A stretch of 37,097 bases of DNA from an uncultured Muribaculaceae bacterium (GCA_910576775.1 CAJTJV010000029.1:1-37097), one strand, 5' to 3'; positions 23,347-32,435 are shown, counted from the first letter of the stretch. The notes: generated from the letters alone by a model not told the origin. A program made the numbers and translations.

Positions 23347-24594
23347 TTAATTCTCAAGAGAATGTATTACAAGGCCTGAGCGAAGCTTCGGTTCGAACCA
23401 TGTCGTTTTAGGAGGCATTATATTGCCCGTGTCCGCAATAGCCATCAGTTGATCCATACTTACGGGATAAAGTGCGAGTGCAAACGCCATCTCTCCAGAA
23501 TCAACACGTGATTTTAGCTCACCAAGTCCTCGGATACCTCCTACAAAGTCGATACGTTTGTCCGAGCGAAGATCTGTGATGCCTATTATATCCCGTAGGA
23601 TAAGGTCGGAACTGATTGTAACATCCAGTACACCAATAGGATTGGTATCATCATACGTTCCATGACGTGCGGTGAGCGAGTACCAGCGGCCTTCGAGGTA
23701 TAGGGCGAAATTATGGAGTGCGGCGGGAGTATAAATCTCTGTGCCTTTGTCTTCTATGACGAAATTCTTTTCTATTTTTTTAAGGAACTCCGCAGGAGAG
23801 AGGCCGTTGAGTGTTTTCACCACCCTGTTATAGTCGATTATTTTAAGGTGAGAGGCAGGAAAGGCTACGGCGAGGAAATAGTTGTATTCCTCGTCTCCTT
23901 TGTGGTGGGGATTAAGCAGAGCTTTTTCATGTCCGACAAGTGCTGCTGCTGCGCTGCGGTGGTGTCCGTCGGCGATGTACAGATTTGGGATATCGGCAAA
24001 TGCCTTGGTTATTCTGTCAATCAGAGAGTCGTCATCCACAACCCAGAAATGATGGCCGAAACCGTCGGGCGCGGTAAAATCATATTCAGGTTTTTCTGCT
24101 GTCACCGTATTTATTATGTCGGCGAGCTCTTTGTTGTCAGGAAAGGCAAAGAAAACCGGCTCGATATTCGCATTGTTGATGCGGACATGTTTCATTCGGT
24201 CTTCTTCTTTGTCGCGGCGTGTAAGCTCATGCTTTTTGATGCGTCCTTCCATGTAGTCGTCGACGTTTGCAGCCATTACGATTCCGTATTGGGTGCGACC
24301 GTCCATTGTCTGGGCATAAATGTAGTAATGTTCCTTCTCATCCTGGACGAGCCATCCATTGTTGCGGAATGCTTTGAAATTACTTACTGCTTTGTCATAG
24401 ACTTTTGGGTCGTGCTCGTCTGTGCCTGACTCGAAATCGATCTCAGGCTTGATGATATGGTAGAGCGATTTAGGGTTGCCCTCGGCTTCCTTGCGGGCTT
24501 CTTCGCTATTGAGAACATCGTAAGGGCGCGATGCTACGTCCGTGACGAGCTCTCGTGGCGGCCGGATGCCTTTGAATGGTTTTACCTTTGCCAT
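23347..24594 (-). CDS. DUF1015 family protein
   Basis: A 415-residue cytoplasmic protein with the DUF1015 hallmarks: MAKVKPFKGIRPP at the start, SRPYDVLN, and the strongly conserved IADGHHRSAAAAL (about residue 208), plus HELTRRDKEEDR. The biochemical role of this family is not firmly established; in other Bacteroidales I recall it beside serine-biosynthesis genes, whereas here it follows purA by 18 bases. The gene ends at the shared terminator at 23289-23328. Confidence 0.88.
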   Translation of the reverse strand: MAKVKPFKGIRPPRELVTDVASRPYDVLNSEEARKEAEGNPKSLYHIIKPEIDFESGTDEHDPKVYDKAVSNFKAFRNNGWLVQDEKEHYYIYAQTMDGRTQYGIVMAANVDDYMEGRIKKHELTRRDKEEDRMKHVRINNANIEPVFFAFPDNKELADIINTVTAEKPEYDFTAPDGFGHHFWVVDDDSLIDRITKAFADIPNLYIADGHHRSAAAALVGHEKALLNPHHKGDEEYNYFLAVAFPASHLKIIDYNRVVKTLNGLSPAEFLKKIEKNFVIEDKGTEIYTPAALHNFALYLEGRWYSLTARHGTYDDTNPIGVLDVTISSDLILRDIIGITDLRSDKRIDFVGGIRGLGELKSRVDSGEMAFALALYPVSMDQLMAIADTGNIMPPKTTWFEPKLRSGLVIHSLEN

Positions 24595-24612
24595 TATTCA
24601 GTTTTTAGGTAA

Positions 24613-25923
24613 TTAGAGGCTGCGTATTATAGTCTCTGTGCGATCCGGACCTACGGATACGATGGCTACTGGAACCTGGACTTCACTTTCGATAAACGCT
24701 ACATAGTCCTTGAACTCCTGAGGGAGAGCATCGAATTTACGTATATCTGAAAGCTTCTGTTTCCATCCCGGGAATGATTTATATATAGGTTCTGCCAGAC
24801 CGGAGCCTTCGGCGTTTTCTCCGATAGTGAAGGGAAAATCGCGAGTTACGGTTCCGTCAGGCATACGGTAGGAGGTGCATACCTTTATCTCGTCGAAATC
24901 GTCGAGGACATCGCTTTTCATCATGATAAGGTGTGTGGCCCCGTTGAGCATTACAGCATAGCGTAAGGCTACGAGATCAAGCCAGCCGCAGCGGCGTTCA
25001 CGGCCTGTTACGGCGCCGTATTCATGCCCTATGGCTCGGATTGTGGTTCCGGTCTGGTCGAAAAGTTCTGTCGGAAACGGGCCGCTGCCTACGCGGGTAC
25101 AATAAGCCTTGAAGATGCCGTAGACCTTGCCAATGCGACCGGGAGCAAGCCCAAGCCCTGTGCAGGCGCCGGCAGCGATAGTATTGCTGGATGTGACGAA
25201 CGGGTATGAACCGAAATCGACATCAAGCATTGTGCCTTGAGCCCCTTCACATAAGATACTGTGGCCTGTGTCGAGTGATTTGTTTACAAAGTGTTCGCTG
25301 TCGACAAGGTCGAAGCTACGCAGATATTCAACGGCTTCGAACCATTTTTCCTCGGCTTTTACAAATTCTTCTGTACCTGCTGCCGGCATACCTGCCGCCT
25401 CGAGCATTTCGAAATGTGCGTCACGGATTGCGCGGTAGCGGACGCTGAAATCGTCACAGATTATATCGCCGACTCTCACTCCACGACGTGAAATTTTGTC
25501 GGTATATGTCGGACCTATGCCTTTGCCGGTGGTGCCGATTTTTGATGCGCCTTTGGCGCGTTCGTTCGCAGCGTCAAGGCGTCGGTGGGTAGGCAGGATA
25601 AGATGAGCCTTCTTTGAGATTTTTAATATTCCTTTAAGGTCGATGCCTTCTGCCTCGAGTGCCTGAGCTTCTTCAAGGAAAAGAACGGGGTCAAGAACTA
25701 CGCCGTTGCCTATTATGTTTGTGATGCTTACGCCATTTCCGGCGAAAATGCCTGAGGGAATCGAACGGAGTACATGCTTGCGTCCGTCGAATTCAAGAGT
25801 ATGTCCGGCATTCGGACCTCCCTGGAAACGGGCTACGATATCATAATCGGGTGCGAGGACATCAACGATTTTTCCTTTTCCCTCGTCGCCCCACTGGAGG
25901 CCAAGCAGTATATCGGCTTTCAT
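24613..25923 (-). CDS. purA: Adenylosuccinate synthase
   Basis: A 436-residue enzyme converting IMP, aspartate and GTP to adenylosuccinate in AMP synthesis. Diagnostic motifs are QWGDEGKGKIVD (residues ~10-21, GTP-binding and catalytic Asp), GGPNAGHT, and SKIGTTGKGIGPTYTDK, with TGRERRCGWLD later. Full length for the family. The start codon overlaps the stop of the upstream Fur-family gene (ATGA at 25920-25923), so the two are translationally coupled. Confidence 0.97.
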   Translation of the reverse strand: MKADILLGLQWGDEGKGKIVDVLAPDYDIVARFQGGPNAGHTLEFDGRKHVLRSIPSGIFAGNGVSITNIIGNGVVLDPVLFLEEAQALEAEGIDLKGILKISKKAHLILPTHRRLDAANERAKGASKIGTTGKGIGPTYTDKISRRGVRVGDIICDDFSVRYRAIRDAHFEMLEAAGMPAAGTEEFVKAEEKWFEAVEYLRSFDLVDSEHFVNKSLDTGHSILCEGAQGTMLDVDFGSYPFVTSSNTIAAGACTGLGLAPGRIGKVYGIFKAYCTRVGSGPFPTELFDQTGTTIRAIGHEYGAVTGRERRCGWLDLVALRYAVMLNGATHLIMMKSDVLDDFDEIKVCTSYRMPDGTVTRDFPFTIGENAEGSGLAEPIYKSFPGWKQKLSDIRKFDALPQEFKDYVAFIESEVQVPVAIVSVGPDRTETIIRSL

Positions 25924-26420
25924 TTTTTATTTGATTTGGATAAGTGTGAAATGATGTTTCGTTTTTTATTGTTGTCTCCGGTCTTTTTGTCGCATGCTGT
26001 GCACAGACCATAGAGTGTTATCGTATAGAACTCCTGACGGAATCCACGGAATTTTTTATTGCAGAGAAATGCGGTAAGTTCATTGTCTTTTATCTCGCGT
26101 ATTTTCCCGCAGTAGCGGCATATATAGTTGACTCGCGGAATGGCGGAATATTGGTAGAAATGTTCCCGCCCGTTTTCCTGGAGTTTACGCACAAGACCAC
26201 AGGAACAAAGATTTCGGATGGTGCTGTAGACCGTCGCTTTGGCTACATGGCAGTTGGCATCTTCCATTCGGCGACATAGAATGTCGACACTGAAACTGTC
26301 GGTAATTGTATTTACAACCTCAAGCACCATGTACCGTTCTGCGGTATGGCGCAAGCCTTTGCGATCGAGATATTCCTTGAATATCAGCCGGCTTCTTTCG
26401 AGGGTGTTTTTGTCTTTCAT
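25920..26420 (-). CDS. Fur family transcriptional regulator
   Basis: A 166-residue regulator with the Fur winged helix (GLRHTAERYMVLEVV, then VAKATVYSTIRNLCSCGLV) and two CxxC pairs (YICRYC and LCTAC) that would bind structural zinc. The His-rich regulatory site typical of ferric uptake regulators is weak, so it could sense iron, zinc or peroxide; I cannot assign which. It is divergent from prmA, and a minus-strand -7 box TAAATTTG at 26449-26456 fits its start. It heads the fur-purA-DUF1015 operon. Confidence 0.88.
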   Translation of the reverse strand: MKDKNTLERSRLIFKEYLDRKGLRHTAERYMVLEVVNTITDSFSVDILCRRMEDANCHVAKATVYSTIRNLCSCGLVRKLQENGREHFYQYSAIPRVNYICRYCGKIREIKDNELTAFLCNKKFRGFRQEFYTITLYGLCTACDKKTGDNNKKRNIISHLSKSNKK

Positions 26421-26464
26421 TATTATTGTGCAGGAGGCTTCTGCTCTGCAAATTTACAAATTTC

Positions 26465-26496
26465 TTTTTATTGCTTTATAAAAATAGCTAACTTTG
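26465..26496 (+). promoter_or_regulatory. Promoter of prmA
   Basis: TAACTTTG (26489-26496) matches the -7 consensus, with a T-rich -33-like TTTT at 26465-26468, 20 bases upstream. Transcription should begin near 26502, which fixes the prmA start downstream at 26518. The leftward Fur-gene -7 box (26449-26456) lies next to it, so the two divergent promoters share this spacer. Confidence 0.5.
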
Positions 26497-26517
26497 TGCT
26501 TCAAAGAAATAAAAGAA

Positions 26518-27420
26518 ATGGAAAAACAGGATATAGGACCGGGCCGCGAGCCCGATATGAACGACTATTATGAGTTGCGTTTTGTCTTTGAACCGTCCGA
26601 TCCGGATGCAGCCGACTATCTTGCAGCTCTTCTTGCCGACATCGGTTTCGAAAGCTTCGTCCAATCCGAAACAGACCCGGGAAAGCTGATGCAGGCCTAT
26701 GTCCCCGCACCTCTCTATTCTGTAGAGAAGGTTGGGGATGCTGTCAGTGCTCTCCCGTTTGGAGTGTCTGTAAGTTTTGATGTGTCGTTTGTTCCGGGAC
26801 AGGACTGGAATTCGGAGTGGGAAAAACATTATTTCAAGCCTATTGTCATAGAAGGCAGGGTAGTGGTGCACAGCAGCTTTCATACAGATGTCCCAGAGGC
26901 GGAATACGATATCCTTATTGACCCGCGTATGGCTTTCGGCACCGGTCATCATCCAACTACCACTTTAATGCTGAAAAGCATTCTTGACAATGATATGACA
27001 GGAAAGACTGTCATAGACATGGGAACCGGCACTGCTATACTCGCAATTCTCGCGGCTATGCGCGGAGCGGCTGTGGTTAAGGGCATTGAGATTGATCCGG
27101 CCGCTGCGGATAATGCCGCCGATAATGTTGCTCTCAATCTTGGAGAATCTTCGGTGGTGGAGATTATGCGCGGCGATGCATCGCGACTTACAGAGCTTCC
27201 TGAGGCCGATATGTTTCTTGCAAATATCAATCGCAATATAATAACCTCTGATATAGTAAAATATGCTGCGGCGATGAAATCCGGAGCCATATTGACAGTC
27301 AGTGGATTCTATGTCGCCGACAGACCGGTTGTAGAGCTTGCTGCCAGAGAAGCCGGTCTGCTTTCCTCCGGTTCTGACGAAATGAATGATTGGTCGTCGA
27401 TGACGTTTATAAAACCCTGA
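26518..27420 (+). CDS. prmA: Ribosomal protein L11 methyltransferase
   Basis: A 300-residue SAM-dependent enzyme that trimethylates lysines and the N-terminus of ribosomal protein L11. Family features are DWNSEWEKHYFKP, DPRMAFGTGHHPTT, the SAM motif VIDMGTGTAILAILAAMRG and FLANINRNI (post-I NPPY-like position). The frame opens upstream at 26494, but that lies within the promoter -7 box, so I start at 26518 (MEKQDIGPG); an ATG at 26557 (MNDYYELRF) is also possible. The next gene begins 5 bases after the stop. Confidence 0.9.
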   Translation: MEKQDIGPGREPDMNDYYELRFVFEPSDPDAADYLAALLADIGFESFVQSETDPGKLMQAYVPAPLYSVEKVGDAVSALPFGVSVSFDVSFVPGQDWNSEWEKHYFKPIVIEGRVVVHSSFHTDVPEAEYDILIDPRMAFGTGHHPTTTLMLKSILDNDMTGKTVIDMGTGTAILAILAAMRGAAVVKGIEIDPAAADNAADNVALNLGESSVVEIMRGDASRLTELPEADMFLANINRNIITSDIVKYAAAMKSGAILTVSGFYVADRPVVELAAREAGLLSSGSDEMNDWSSMTFIKP

Positions 27421-27425
27421 TTGGA

Positions 27426-28139
27426 ATGAAAGTACAAAGGATAGTAGCGGTGTTGGCTGTAATATGCGCATCTTCATGTTTTTCGACGGCTCAGGAGTCT
27501 CCTTTTAATCCGTCCCATTGCTGTTGTGGAGGTACACCTTTTGGTGGCGGGGCAGATTCTGCTGAGGCTATTGTTGTTCGGGAAGATTCGCCTATGGGAA
27601 TGAATGCTTTGGGGAACGCAAAGACTGCGCAGACTACGCGCAAACAAATCATATCGCAGAAAAAAGATGTTTCCGGATCTGTCAAGGCAAGTTTTGCATG
27701 GGGTGCGGATATCGGTGCTTCCATCGACCTTACCGGCAATGATATGAGCGCTTTTGATTTTAACGTGTTTCTTGGACTCAAACGCGGATGGCTTAACTTT
27801 TTGGGTCTCGGTGTCGGAGCAGACATATCTATAACGAATTCGTCAAGAGCTTATCCTGTATTTTTTGCTTTTCGTACGAATTTTAGAGACCGGCCGTCAG
27901 TCGTTTTCTGGGATTTACGTGGCGGTATGGCATATAATCAGCTTGAGCACAATCATGAACAGTGGGCCGTATATGGCAGTACCGGCATAGGTGTGAATCT
28001 TGCCAGAAATTCCAAATTCGATTCCTCGCTTTCGTTGAATTATATTTTTCGTCAGAGAAAGAAAGTTGTAGGAGCGGAAATGACTCATGATTTTACCGAC
28101 CTCCATATGATAAGCGTCCGCCTTGGAGTGATATTCTGA
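27426..28139 (+). CDS. Outer-membrane beta-barrel-like protein, hypothetical
   Basis: A 237-residue protein with a signal peptide (residues 1-~22, MKVQRIVAVLAVICASSCFS). A cysteine/glycine segment (HCCCGGTPFGGG) follows, then alternating amphipathic strands (ASFAWGADIGASIDL; FNVFLGLKRGWLNFLGLGVGADISI; YGSTGIGVNLARN) that end in a C-terminal aromatic residue (LGVIF). This is the pattern of a small outer-membrane beta-barrel. The start at 27426 is chosen because the signal peptide begins there, 5 bases after prmA. It is followed one base later by the ATP-grasp-like gene, so the three are probably one transcript. Function unknown. Confidence 0.75.
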   Translation: MKVQRIVAVLAVICASSCFSTAQESPFNPSHCCCGGTPFGGGADSAEAIVVREDSPMGMNALGNAKTAQTTRKQIISQKKDVSGSVKASFAWGADIGASIDLTGNDMSAFDFNVFLGLKRGWLNFLGLGVGADISITNSSRAYPVFFAFRTNFRDRPSVVFWDLRGGMAYNQLEHNHEQWAVYGSTGIGVNLARNSKFDSSLSLNYIFRQRKKVVGAEMTHDFTDLHMISVRLGVIF

Positions 28140-28140
28140 T

Positions 28141-29253
28141 ATGGGAAAATTGCATTTGTTCTTTCCGGAGAACGATCTTGCCCTCGCCCGTAATCTTGAG
28201 CACTATACAGCACCTCCGGCGGCTGTGAAACTTAGAATGTCGGGTGCGCTTCTTGGTGTGTGGTACGGTGATGTCGGTGATTGTGTTGTGGATTACGGCA
28301 CCGATTCAAAATGGTACGATAATGCACGGAAACGTTATGCTCTCGCTCCGGAGATATATTCTGGACGTCCCGATGGACTGGTTCCGGCGCCATGGGGATG
28401 GAGTAAAGCTTCCCGCCTTGAATTTGTGCGACTCGGTTTTGATCGTGAGTTACTCCCTTCCGACGATGCACTTGCTGAAATGAGGGAACTGTCGCACCGG
28501 CGCACTGCATCCCAGATTGCCGACGCCCTTTCTTCCGCAATGGATTTCCCGTTGCCACCCGGCGCCTGTGAACTACAAACCATGGAGGATGTACGTAACT
28601 ATGTATTTATGACAGGGGAAAGTGTCTTGAAGCTTCCCTGGTCGTCATCCGGGCGTGGTATTATTCTTTGTTCGCCTTCTGATTTTGACTCGCACCGTGT
28701 CGAGATAGAAGCACTGCTCAGACGTCAGGGCTCAATTATGGGAGAACCGCGAATGAACAAGACAATGGATTTTGCATTGTTGTTCACTATGGAAAACGGA
28801 AAATGTTGGTTTAATGGTTATTCTGTTTTTCATACCGTGCAATTTGGTTCCTACGCAGGTAATGTATTGGCATCTCAGAAAATGCTTCATGATATGATTT
28901 TGAATCGGGTCCCGGTTATTGATGCGATTTCAGGAGCATTGCCGTCTATATTCGAAGATATAATAGGCAAGGAATATAATGGTCCCTTGGGTCTTGATAT
29001 GATGGCTGTTGATGGTGCCCCATTTTGCGTGGCGCCTTCTGTTGAGCTAAACCTTCGTATGACAATGGGGCATGTATGCCGCATGTTCTACGACAAGCAT
29101 GTCGTAGCAGGCCGTACTGGACTGTTCACCGTTATCAACCGTGACAGCGGAATCGATGATACTCTGGTGGAAGGAACGCGGATCTTCTCTGGCCGTCTTT
29201 CATTGTCCCCGCCGCATAGTCCGTTTTCTTTTGAAGTGCGTCTGGAGAATTAG
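28141..29253 (+). CDS. ATP-grasp-like protein, uncharacterised (370 aa)
   Basis: No family name is certain, but the layout resembles ATP-grasp ligases. It has a central segment VLKLPWSSSGRGIILC (Lys and glycine-rich loop, about residues 161-176), EPRMNKTMDFALLF (adenine and metal side), and VELNLRMTMGHV (the Glu-x-Asn metal ligands). The N-terminus MGKLHLFFPENDLALA is also distinctive. ATP-grasp enzymes couple a carboxylate to an amine or thiol using ATP; the substrate here cannot be read. It is cytoplasmic, starting one base after the outer-membrane-like gene. Confidence 0.65.
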   Translation: MGKLHLFFPENDLALARNLEHYTAPPAAVKLRMSGALLGVWYGDVGDCVVDYGTDSKWYDNARKRYALAPEIYSGRPDGLVPAPWGWSKASRLEFVRLGFDRELLPSDDALAEMRELSHRRTASQIADALSSAMDFPLPPGACELQTMEDVRNYVFMTGESVLKLPWSSSGRGIILCSPSDFDSHRVEIEALLRRQGSIMGEPRMNKTMDFALLFTMENGKCWFNGYSVFHTVQFGSYAGNVLASQKMLHDMILNRVPVIDAISGALPSIFEDIIGKEYNGPLGLDMMAVDGAPFCVAPSVELNLRMTMGHVCRMFYDKHVVAGRTGLFTVINRDSGIDDTLVEGTRIFSGRLSLSPPHSPFSFEVRLEN

Positions 29254-29306
29254 AAAGCATGTCGTAGGCATTAGTATGAAGATGATGAAAAATAATTGCA
29301 GAATTA

Positions 29307-29338
29307 TTTCCGTAATTCAAAAGTATAATATAATTTTG
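29307..29338 (+). promoter_or_regulatory. Promoter of the biotin-dependent decarboxylase gene
   Basis: TTTC (29307-29310), 20 bases, then TAATTTTG (29331-29338), a full -7 match. The transcript would start near 29344, about 40 bases before the ATG at 29385. Confidence 0.55.
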
Positions 29339-29384
29339 CGACATGTCAATTGACTAAAAACATACATAATTATAATATATCCTG

Positions 29385-31256
29385 ATGGAAAACCGCAAAC
29401 TTAAAATCCGCGACCTTACTCTTCGCGACGGCCAGCAGTCTCTTTTTGCAACCCGCCTCAGCCAGGGCGAGATTGACAAGCTCCTTCCTTTCTATGAAAA
29501 TGCAGGCTTCTATATTATGGAAGTATGGGGTGGTGCAGTGCCCGACTCTGTAATGCGTTATCTCGGAGAATCTCCATGGGATCGTCTGCGTATTATCTCG
29601 AAAGAGATGAAAGGCAAATCACTCCTTTCCGCTCTTTCGCGTGGTCGAAATCTTTTCGGATATGTTCCCTATCCCAATTCCGTTCTTGAAGGCTTCTATA
29701 AGGAGGCTATCGCAAACGGCCTCAATGTTATGCGTATCTTTGATGCTCTCAATGATATTGATAACGTGAAGGAATCCATCAAGCTGATCAACGAGCTCGG
29801 CGGTATAGCTGACGGCGCCGTATGCTACACGGTAGATCCGAAAACGGAAGAGGCTCCCAAACCCGGTTTCTTCGCCCGCCTTTTCGGTAAGAAAGTTGAA
29901 GAGCCCGAACGCATATTCACTGATGAGTATTTTGTAGGCAAAGCTGTCGAAATGGAACGCCTCGGAGCCAAGATCATAACGCTGAAAGATATGGCCGGTC
30001 TGGTTAATCCTTCGCGTGCGGCATCCATCATTTCAAAGCTCAAGGCGGCTGTCAAAGTCCCTGTTGATTTCCACACGCATTGTACTCCCGGCTACGGCCT
30101 TGCTTCAAGCGTTATGGCTATTATCAACGGCGTCGACATCCTCGATACCAATATCTGGTGGTTCGGCGGTGGTTCGGCCGCTCCGGCAATAGAACTTGTG
30201 TATCTGTTTACAAAGAAGCTCGGTATTGAGATCGACGTCAACATGGAAGCTGTCGGTGAAATCCGCGACCATCTGCTTGCCGCCCGTGAGAGCCTCAAAC
30301 AGTTCGATCTCGGCAAGCTTCCCAAAAAATTCGATCCGCTCAAGGACAAACTTCCCGCGGATATCGAGGCAGAACTCGATAGAGCAGTTGCTGCCGCCAA
30401 GGGCGGCGACGAGGCAACCCTGCTTGACGCATGCCACAAGATTGAAGAATATTTCGGCTTCCCGAAACCGAATGAGATTGTTAAGAATGCTGAGGTTCCC
30501 GGCGGCATGTACTCCAATATGGTTGCTCAGCTCAAAGCTCTTGGAGCCAGCGACCTTCTTGAAGATGCAATGAAGCTGATTCCGATGGTGCGCCGCGACG
30601 CAGGTCTCGTACCCCTTGTTACTCCCACAAGTCAGATTGTGGGGAGTCAGGCCGTGAGTGTCGCTCTCGACCGTAAGAAAGGTAATCCGGACTATTCGAA
30701 CCCCTCGAATCAGTTCATATCCCTTGTAAAAGGCGAATATGGCCATACTCCTGTGCCTGTAGACCCTGCTTTCCGTGAAAAAATTACCGGAAGCCCCGTC
30801 GAGAAACCGTATGATGTAAGTTCTTATAAGAAACCGGACAATCCTATTCTGCCTGAATATGGCAATGTCCCTCTGGCAAGCAATAAGGAGGAAGAACTTC
30901 TTCTCGAGCTTCTGCCGACAGTGGCAAACACATTCCTCCGCAAGCTCCGCGCAGCTGAATACGAGACAAAACAGGCAGAGAATCCCGCACCCAAAGCAGA
31001 AGAGGCTGTGGTGGAAGAAAAAGTTGACGAAGCTCCCATTACGGGTCCCACACTTAAAGCTCCGATGGGCGGTCGTGTAATCTCCGTTTCCGTCAAGCCC
31101 GGCGATAAAGTAAGCAAGGGGCAGGTTCTTCTTGTCTACGAGGCAATGAAGATGGAAAACGATGTCACGGCAGAAAAGGACAGCGTTGTAAAACGTGTGT
31201 TTGTGAAACCCGATGAAGTAATCTCGGGAGACGCTGTTCTTGTAGAATTTGAATAA
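29385..31256 (+). CDS. Biotin-dependent oxaloacetate decarboxylase alpha / pyruvate carboxylase B subunit
   Basis: A 623-residue carboxyltransferase. The HMG-CoA-lyase-like barrel begins with LRDGQQSLFATR and has the metal site VDFHTHCTPG. A PYC/OADA conserved domain follows. After an Ala/Glu-rich linker comes a biotinyl domain with EAMKMEND, whose Lys is biotinylated. Relative to well-known homologues there is an insertion of about 20 residues after YTVDPK (KPGFFARLFGKKVEEPE). No membrane decarboxylase (beta/gamma) or biotin carboxylase gene is nearby, so partners must be encoded elsewhere and pump versus carboxylase function is undecided. Transcription probably ends at the hairpin 31271-31314. 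Confidence 0.9.
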   Translation: MENRKLKIRDLTLRDGQQSLFATRLSQGEIDKLLPFYENAGFYIMEVWGGAVPDSVMRYLGESPWDRLRIISKEMKGKSLLSALSRGRNLFGYVPYPNSVLEGFYKEAIANGLNVMRIFDALNDIDNVKESIKLINELGGIADGAVCYTVDPKTEEAPKPGFFARLFGKKVEEPERIFTDEYFVGKAVEMERLGAKIITLKDMAGLVNPSRAASIISKLKAAVKVPVDFHTHCTPGYGLASSVMAIINGVDILDTNIWWFGGGSAAPAIELVYLFTKKLGIEIDVNMEAVGEIRDHLLAARESLKQFDLGKLPKKFDPLKDKLPADIEAELDRAVAAAKGGDEATLLDACHKIEEYFGFPKPNEIVKNAEVPGGMYSNMVAQLKALGASDLLEDAMKLIPMVRRDAGLVPLVTPTSQIVGSQAVSVALDRKKGNPDYSNPSNQFISLVKGEYGHTPVPVDPAFREKITGSPVEKPYDVSSYKKPDNPILPEYGNVPLASNKEEELLLELLPTVANTFLRKLRAAEYETKQAENPAPKAEEAVVEEKVDEAPITGPTLKAPMGGRVISVSVKPGDKVSKGQVLLVYEAMKMENDVTAEKDSVVKRVFVKPDEVISGDAVLVEFE

Positions 31257-31270
31257 TCACACTTTATCCG

Positions 31271-31314
31271 ATCTGCCGGAAGCTCCGCTTTTGTGGAATT
31301 TCCGGCAGATTTTT
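31271..31314 (+). terminator. Intrinsic terminator just before the beta-lactamase gene
   Basis: ATCTGCCGGAA (31271-31281) pairs with TTCCGGCAGAT (31300-31310), followed by TTTT. It lies 14 bases after the decarboxylase stop and ends 10 bases before the beta-lactamase ATG, so it separates the two genes or limits read-through into the second. Confidence 0.75.
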
Positions 31315-31324
31315 ATAACGCGCT

Positions 31325-32359
31325 ATGAGATTCTTTGCTTTTCTTGCTACATCATTATTGGCGACAACCTGCTATGCCGCTCTTCCGGGTCTTGCCGAGA
31401 GACTTGCGGCGATTATAGGCGATCATGATGTAGGTGTAGCTGTTCTTACATCCGACGGCGATGTCTTGTCGCTTAGAGGCGATACATATTATGATATGTG
31501 CAGCGTGGTTAAATTCCATCAGGCTGCGGCTTTGGCGCGCGTCATGGATTTCGATTCCATAATGAATACTGTCGCGTCCGTCGATTCTGACGATATGCGC
31601 GCCGGCACATGGAGTCCGATGAGAGCAAGTCTGAATAATCTGCCATATCATGCGTCACTTGTGGAACTACTGGATTATAGTCTCACTGTCAGCGACAACA
31701 ACGCCGCAGATATTATTTTTAACCGCTTCGTGTCGCCGGAGAGGGTAGAGCGTGTCTTGCGAGAGGCTGGACTTGCCTCCGACTTGTCTGTAAGAAGCAC
31801 AGAGGCGCAGATGCATGCCGACAACAATCGTATTCCGAATCTTACGACTCCGACCGATGCAGCGCGCTGTATCTATCGCTTCTTTACTGCGGATACGGCG
31901 GCGTCGGCAACTTTGGTGAAGGCTATTATGGCTCGAGAAAGTCCATTCGGAAAAGAACGTATTCCCGCCGGGCTGACCAATGGCGAAACAAAGGTATTTC
32001 ATAAGACAGGTACAGGATTCGATGGACCGGGCGGTACGCCTCGTGCGATAAACGATCTTGCTTTCATAAGCTACAAGCGGCCGGGGGGGTACAGCTGTTA
32101 TTCGCTCGCTGTCTTTGTCCGCGATTTTTCCGGTTCTAAGGAAGAAGGTGAAAAACTTATAGCTGATATTTCCGGAGCTGTATGGAGTGCTGTGGTTGTG
32201 AACGAGTCGCTGGCGATGAATGCCGGTGCTCATGTGAGAGCGTCAAAGATTGAGAAAGCCCCGGAAACCAAAGAAGAGAAATTTTCATGGGTAGGAGCAT
32301 TGTTCGATGCCGCCGGCCAAATCATCTACGACGCCATTGACCGCAAACTCTCCGAATAG
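31325..32359 (+). CDS. Class A beta-lactamase
   Basis: A 344-residue secreted serine hydrolase with a signal peptide (1-18). All class A motifs are present: SVVK (Ser60, Lys63), SDN (Ser123-Asn125), the omega-loop Glu in STEAQMHAD (Glu160) and KTG (Lys227-Gly229). The HAD sequence after the Glu and TTPTDAA match the Bacteroidota CfxA/CepA/PER-like branch (subclass A2). It would hydrolyse beta-lactams, possibly cephalosporins, in the periplasm. Compared with usual family length it has about 40 extra C-terminal residues (KIEKAPETKEEKFSWVG and on). No mobile element surrounds it, so it looks chromosomal. No clear promoter is seen; a terminator sits just upstream. Confidence 0.9.
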   Translation: MRFFAFLATSLLATTCYAALPGLAERLAAIIGDHDVGVAVLTSDGDVLSLRGDTYYDMCSVVKFHQAAALARVMDFDSIMNTVASVDSDDMRAGTWSPMRASLNNLPYHASLVELLDYSLTVSDNNAADIIFNRFVSPERVERVLREAGLASDLSVRSTEAQMHADNNRIPNLTTPTDAARCIYRFFTADTAASATLVKAIMARESPFGKERIPAGLTNGETKVFHKTGTGFDGPGGTPRAINDLAFISYKRPGGYSCYSLAVFVRDFSGSKEEGEKLIADISGAVWSAVVVNESLAMNAGAHVRASKIEKAPETKEEKFSWVGALFDAAGQIIYDAIDRKLSE

Positions 32360-32435
32360 AAGCACGGAAAGGGCGGTCCCGTTATTCGCCGCGCATTTCA
32401 TGTGCGGATTCGACCCGGATGGGCAATCTTTAATA

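Noticed and set aside
29088..29267. Repeat AAGCATGTCGTAG at 29095-29107 and 29255-29267, with a small hairpin at 29088-29107
   Set aside because: One copy is inside a well-formed coding sequence and the match is only 13 bases; I see no function that requires it.
32389..32407. 8-bp hairpin between the converging beta-lactamase and IMPACT genes
   Set aside because: There is no U-tract on either strand, so it is not a convincing intrinsic terminator.
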